This document shows positions 7,395 to 9,675 of a stretch of 9,675 bases of DNA, piece by piece. This stretch comes from Pseudomonadota bacterium (GTDB lineage Bacteria > Myxococcota > Bradymonadia > UBA4248): the NCBI GenBank assembly GCA_017629415.1, contig JAGBXG010000422.1:1-9675 (forward strand). Direction: 5' to 3'. The notes under the pieces were generated by a model that was not told where the DNA came from, made no database searches, and worked only from the letters and a program-made list of their open reading frames with translations. Position 1 is the stretch's first letter. Every line of letters begins with the position of its first letter. Made by a program: the position numbers and the translations under genes.

Positions 7395-7399
7395 TTTTT
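7354..7399 (+). terminator. Rho-independent terminator after the propeller gene
   Basis: The second REP-like hairpin of pair 3 is very GC-rich (8 uninterrupted G-C pairs at its base, 7354-7361 with 7387-7394) and is followed at once by TTTTT (7395-7399). This is the form of an intrinsic terminator, and it lies 45 bp after the TGA at 7307-7309. A repeat element appears to serve as the terminator here. Confidence 0.8.
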
Positions 7400-7505
7400 C
7401 TGGGCTCAGACACATGCCGGGGTAAGGCGTACGAAAAAAGATGGAACGAAAAATGGGAAAATGAGGGCAAGTTTTCCTAAAAAACAATCATGAGCAATCC
7501 CCAAT

Positions 7506-7523
7506 AAACTTGAGAATAAGTTT
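7506..7523. promoter_or_regulatory. 6-6-6 inverted repeat, operator candidate
   Basis: AAACTT, a 6-base spacer GAGAAT, then AAGTTT: a perfect inverted repeat 118 bp upstream of the fused transporter gene. It could be a regulator site for the transporter, but no promoter could be placed beside it and a chance match is possible. Confidence 0.3.
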
Positions 7524-7533
7524 AATCCATTGT

Positions 7534-7602
7534 GGTTTCAAGAGGCTCAGCTACTTGGCGTGCTGTGGAATCGCGCCCCATAAGAACTTTGCATACACCC
7601 TG
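7534..7602 (+). repeat. R1 repeat, copy d
   Basis: This copy starts with GGTTTCAAG. Both palindromes have decayed (for example AGAGGCTCAGCTACTT and GGAATCGCGCCCC), while the core AACTTTGCATACACCCTG (7585-7602) is well kept. Loss of the palindromes with retention of the core suggests an old copy. It lies inside the probable leader of the fused transporter gene. Confidence 0.65.
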
Positions 7603-7611
7603 CAGGCTGGG

Positions 7612-7641
7612 GCATGAACCCACAAAAATACAGGTTCATGC
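7612..7641 (+). promoter_or_regulatory. Start-codon hairpin of the fused transporter mRNA
   Basis: GCATGAACC (7612-7620) is exactly complementary to GGTTCATGC (7633-7641), with a 12-base A-rich loop. The 3' arm ends at the base before the ATG at 7642 and includes most of the only ribosome-site candidate (CAGG, 7631-7634). If it forms in the mRNA, it would hide the ribosome site and crowd the start codon, so translation would depend on opening it. The regulatory effect is inferred. Confidence 0.5.
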
Positions 7642-9393
7642 ATGGTATTAAAAATCTCAGATATCGACGTAAAATATGGCAACCAGGTGGTATTGCATGA
7701 CATTTCTCATGTCTTCGAACCCGGGTGGACACATATTGTCGGGCCAAACGGCGCTGGAAAATCAACGCTTCTAAAAGTCATGGCCGGTCTGCTGAAACCG
7801 GATTCCGGTTCGGTCATGCTCGATGAATGTGATTTGCAACGTATGCATGGATTGGACCGCGCCTCGCGTATCGCTTATGTGCCGCAGCGCTTGGAAGCTG
7901 TGCCGGCTTTGACTGTCGCCGAATTCGTTGCACAAGGCTGTTATGCATGGCAGCGTATGGAAAATATTGAATCTGCCGCCATGAAAAACCGCGCATTAAA
8001 CGCACTTCAAACACTCGGAATGGAAACATTCGCAGAACGTAGAATGGATAAACTCTCCGGCGGAGAAGTGCAGCTTTGTGTATTGGCTTCAGCCGTGGCG
8101 CAAAATGCAGAAATCATATTGCTTGATGAACCCACAACAGGACTCGATATCTGTCATGTGCAACGCTTTTGTCATGCTCTGGAGGATTTGAAGACAAAAG
8201 GAAAAATAATCATTTCAACAACTCATGATTTGCAGCTGGCTGCGCGTCATGCAGATGCCTTTGTTTTGCTCAAAAATGGCACATGCCAGTTTGCCTGCAA
8301 AAATATGCCCGACACATCAATTTGGTGCAAAGTCTTCGATGTCACCGCAGATTGCGACGAAATTCGCAGCCTGCAGCTCGCATCTCAAACTCAATCAATA
8401 ACCGCAACCATCACGCCAATACAGACAGTCACACCGGCAGAAGAAAATAGTAAAAAATATCGTCGTGTAGCTGCCATCTGTGCTCTCATCGCCAGTTTCA
8501 TCTGTCTTGCCGCACCTTTTATCGGAGCTACAACACTTCTCCCATGGGAGGACAGCACTGGATGGCATGTTTTTTGGTCGTTGCGTGTGCCTCGCGTGGT
8601 CTGGGGAGGCATCTGCGGCGCAGTTTTGGCCGTTGTCGGGGCTGTTTTGCAGGCCTTATTCCAAAATCCGTTGGCAACACCTTATACACTTGGGGTGGCC
8701 AGCGGGGCTTCTCTCGGAGCCATGGCGGCCATTCAACTGGGCGTATCGGGGATACTGGGAGTGCCTGCCGCCGCATGTGGAGGCGGTCTGCTGGTGATGT
8801 TTGCTGTTTTAGCTATCGCATCACATTACGGTCTAAGACAGCCCATCTATTGTTTAATGGCCGGCGTTGCCGCATCCATGTTCTGTAGCGCATTCGGTAT
8901 GGTCATTCAGGCGTTTGCAACCCCTTTGACGGCACAGCAAATGATGCGCTGGCAGCTCGGCGGTCTTGAAGTCGTCGGATACTCGGAATTTGCAGTCTTA
9001 CCCATCATTGTTTTGGCTGCCATCTATTTATGCTGTCAGGCGCAGCCCCTGAATTTACTGAGCGTAGATTCTGAATTGGCTGCATCTCGCGGGGTCTCCG
9101 TTGAAAAGACAAGAATTCTCGCACTTCTGAGCGCAGGGGTGGCAACATCAATTGTCGTTTCCGTCTGTGGACCGATAGGCTTTGTCGGATTAATGATCCC
9201 TAATGCTTTGCGCCGCCTGCTCGGTGCAGATTTAAAACGCATTTTACCGTTGTCAGCCGCCATCGGCGCGAGCTTTGTCATGTTTGCAGACACTTTGTCA
9301 CGTCTTATCGAACGCATCGCATGGATTCCAGTCGGGGTCGTGACCGCGATGATAGGTGCGCCAATCTTTATGATCGCGATATTAAAAAAATAA
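7642..9393 (+). CDS. Fused ABC ATPase-FecCD permease, metal-chelate/cobalamin uptake type
   Basis: One continuous 583-residue frame encodes both parts of an importer. Residues 1-245 are the ATPase: Walker A GPNGAGKST (34-42), Q-loop Gln82, signature LSGGE (138-142), Walker B IILLDEP (158-164), D-loop Asp169 and His195. A polar linker (about 246-272) leads to a 308-residue FecCD/BtuC-type permease with several membrane segments. Its landmarks are SLRVPR (313-318), QNPLATPYTLGVASGASLG (341-359), GFVGLMIP (513-520) and the C-terminal IPVGVVTAMIGAP. Relatives import iron-siderophores, heme or cobalamin; the ligand cannot be told from the sequence. These parts are normally separate genes. The conserved His of the GLxVPH motif is Asn521 here. 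No substrate-binding protein is nearby. The ATG has only a weak ribosome site (CAGG), which is tied up in a hairpin. Confidence 0.93.
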   Translation: MVLKISDIDVKYGNQVVLHDISHVFEPGWTHIVGPNGAGKSTLLKVMAGLLKPDSGSVMLDECDLQRMHGLDRASRIAYVPQRLEAVPALTVAEFVAQGCYAWQRMENIESAAMKNRALNALQTLGMETFAERRMDKLSGGEVQLCVLASAVAQNAEIILLDEPTTGLDICHVQRFCHALEDLKTKGKIIISTTHDLQLAARHADAFVLLKNGTCQFACKNMPDTSIWCKVFDVTADCDEIRSLQLASQTQSITATITPIQTVTPAEENSKKYRRVAAICALIASFICLAAPFIGATTLLPWEDSTGWHVFWSLRVPRVVWGGICGAVLAVVGAVLQALFQNPLATPYTLGVASGASLGAMAAIQLGVSGILGVPAAACGGGLLVMFAVLAIASHYGLRQPIYCLMAGVAASMFCSAFGMVIQAFATPLTAQQMMRWQLGGLEVVGYSEFAVLPIIVLAAIYLCCQAQPLNLLSVDSELAASRGVSVEKTRILALLSAGVATSIVVSVCGPIGFVGLMIPNALRRLLGADLKRILPLSAAIGASFVMFADTLSRLIERIAWIPVGVVTAMIGAPIFMIAILKK

Positions 9394-9403
9394 ATTTGGA
9401 ATA

Positions 9404-9469
9404 GGCTCCGGCTATGCTGTGCATACGCCTCCGCCAGCCGTCGCTATGGCTGCCGCCATACGCTCCGGC
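9404..9469 (+). repeat. REP-like hairpin pair 4
   Basis: The first hairpin (9404-9435) has GGC, an unpaired TCC facing TCC, GGC, TATGC, loop TGT, GCATA, an unpaired C, GCC and GCC. The second (9437-9469) has GCCG, an unpaired TC facing TC, GC, TATGGC, loop TGCC, GCCATA, an unpaired C, GC and CGGC. The pair starts 11 bp after the stop of the fused transporter gene, on the same strand. No T-run follows, so termination here is uncertain. Confidence 0.75.
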
Positions 9470-9487
9470 ATATTTGGGTGCTTTTCA

Positions 9488-9547
9488 TAAAAAAAATCAC
9501 TTTTTTTAAAAATAAAATTTGACGGTTCCATCCGACACGCGTATAAG
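9488..9547 (+). promoter_or_regulatory. Strong rRNA/tRNA-type sigma-70 promoter with UP-like element
   Basis: TTGACG (9519-9524) and TATAAG (9542-9547) are 17 bases apart, each 5 of 6 to consensus. A run of A and T tracts (9488-9518) fits an UP element. The bases after the -10 (CCGCCC, 9548-9553) are GC-rich, like the discriminators of stable RNA promoters under stringent control. Transcription would start near 9554. No open frame follows within the window, so I infer that an rRNA or tRNA gene lies beyond the right edge. Confidence 0.7.
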
Positions 9548-9640
9548 CCGCCCTCGCTGACGGGCTGAGAAAAAAGCCTGCGGCACCGATGAAAACCGAA
9601 AATGAGAGAGAAATTAAGCAATAGTGCGAGCCAATAAAAA

Positions 9641-9665
9641 AGAAGCTGTTCGTTGAACGGTTTCT
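9641..9665 (+). other. Hairpin in the leader of the right-edge transcript
   Basis: AGAAGCTGTTC pairs with GAACGGTTTCT around a GTT loop: 11 contiguous pairs as RNA if G-U pairs are allowed. It lies about 90 bases downstream of the predicted start of the strong promoter. On the plus strand it is not followed by a T-run. On the minus strand it is followed by TTTTTTATT, but two stem pairs become mismatches, so a leftward terminator is less likely. Confidence 0.35.
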
Positions 9666-9675
9666 AGGATGCAGA

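Larger units (their letters stand above)
7310..7641. other. Intergenic region between propeller and transporter genes
   Basis: This 332-bp spacer holds two hairpins and a terminator (7318-7399), an inverted repeat AAACTT/AAGTTT with a 6-base gap (7506-7523), an R1 copy (7534-7602) and a start-codon hairpin (7612-7641). In 7400-7505 I see nothing recognisable and no convincing promoter. Confidence 0.6.

Noticed and set aside
7069..7493. Open frames of 118 and 65 codons overlapping the end of the propeller gene
   Set aside because: They run through the terminator hairpins and spacer in other frames and lack start signals; they are shadows.
9412..9621. A 69-codon leftward open frame at the right edge
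   Set aside because: It overlaps hairpin pair 4 and the strong rightward promoter, with no ribosome site or domain.

Overview
This 9.7 kb window looks like chromosomal DNA from a Gram-negative (diderm) bacterium. A secreted, beta-barrel-like envelope protein and a ComEC-type DNA uptake channel support this. The NadD protein carries motif variants (HAFGK, LPEVSSSQIR) that I associate with Myxococcota and other former deltaproteobacterial lineages, so I lean that way. This is inference from remembered family sequences, not from a search. The DNA is of middling GC content. No phage, transposase, CRISPR or plasmid gene is visible.

Layout. Positions 1-485 hold no supportable gene and are packed with palindromic repeats. 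Three genes run leftward: nadD (4884-4288), comEC (4064-1485) and a small outer-membrane beta-barrel candidate (1196-486). A 292-bp divergent spacer follows. Three genes then run rightward: a stand-alone response-regulator receiver (5177-5545), a WD40-type beta-propeller protein with its own promoter (5618-7309), and a single-chain ABC transporter in which an ATPase is fused to a FecCD/BtuC-type permease (7642-9393). At the right edge there is a near-consensus sigma-70 promoter with an AT-rich upstream element and a GC-rich discriminator, the usual form of an rRNA or tRNA promoter. The gene it drives lies beyond the window.

How the genes relate. NadD makes NAD from nicotinate mononucleotide. 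ComEC moves single-stranded DNA through the inner membrane. The receiver and propeller genes are neighbours on one strand and could be functionally linked, but the propeller gene has a separate promoter. The fused transporter probably imports an iron-siderophore, heme or cobalamin-type ligand. No substrate-binding protein is encoded here.

The most unusual content is between the genes. Two dispersed repeat families occupy most spacers. The first (called REP-like here) consists of short hairpins with a shared architecture: a GC-rich outer stem, TAT on the 5' arm, ATA on the 3' arm, and a single unpaired C right after ATA. Eight examples occur as four same-strand tandem pairs. Their inner stem bases differ between copies but remain complementary. 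The second (called R1 here) is about 70 bp, has two palindromes followed by an 18-bp core (AACTTTGCRTACACCGTG), and is seen four times plus one inverted fragment. In addition, a perfect 9-bp hairpin ends at the base before the ATG of the fused transporter and could gate its translation.
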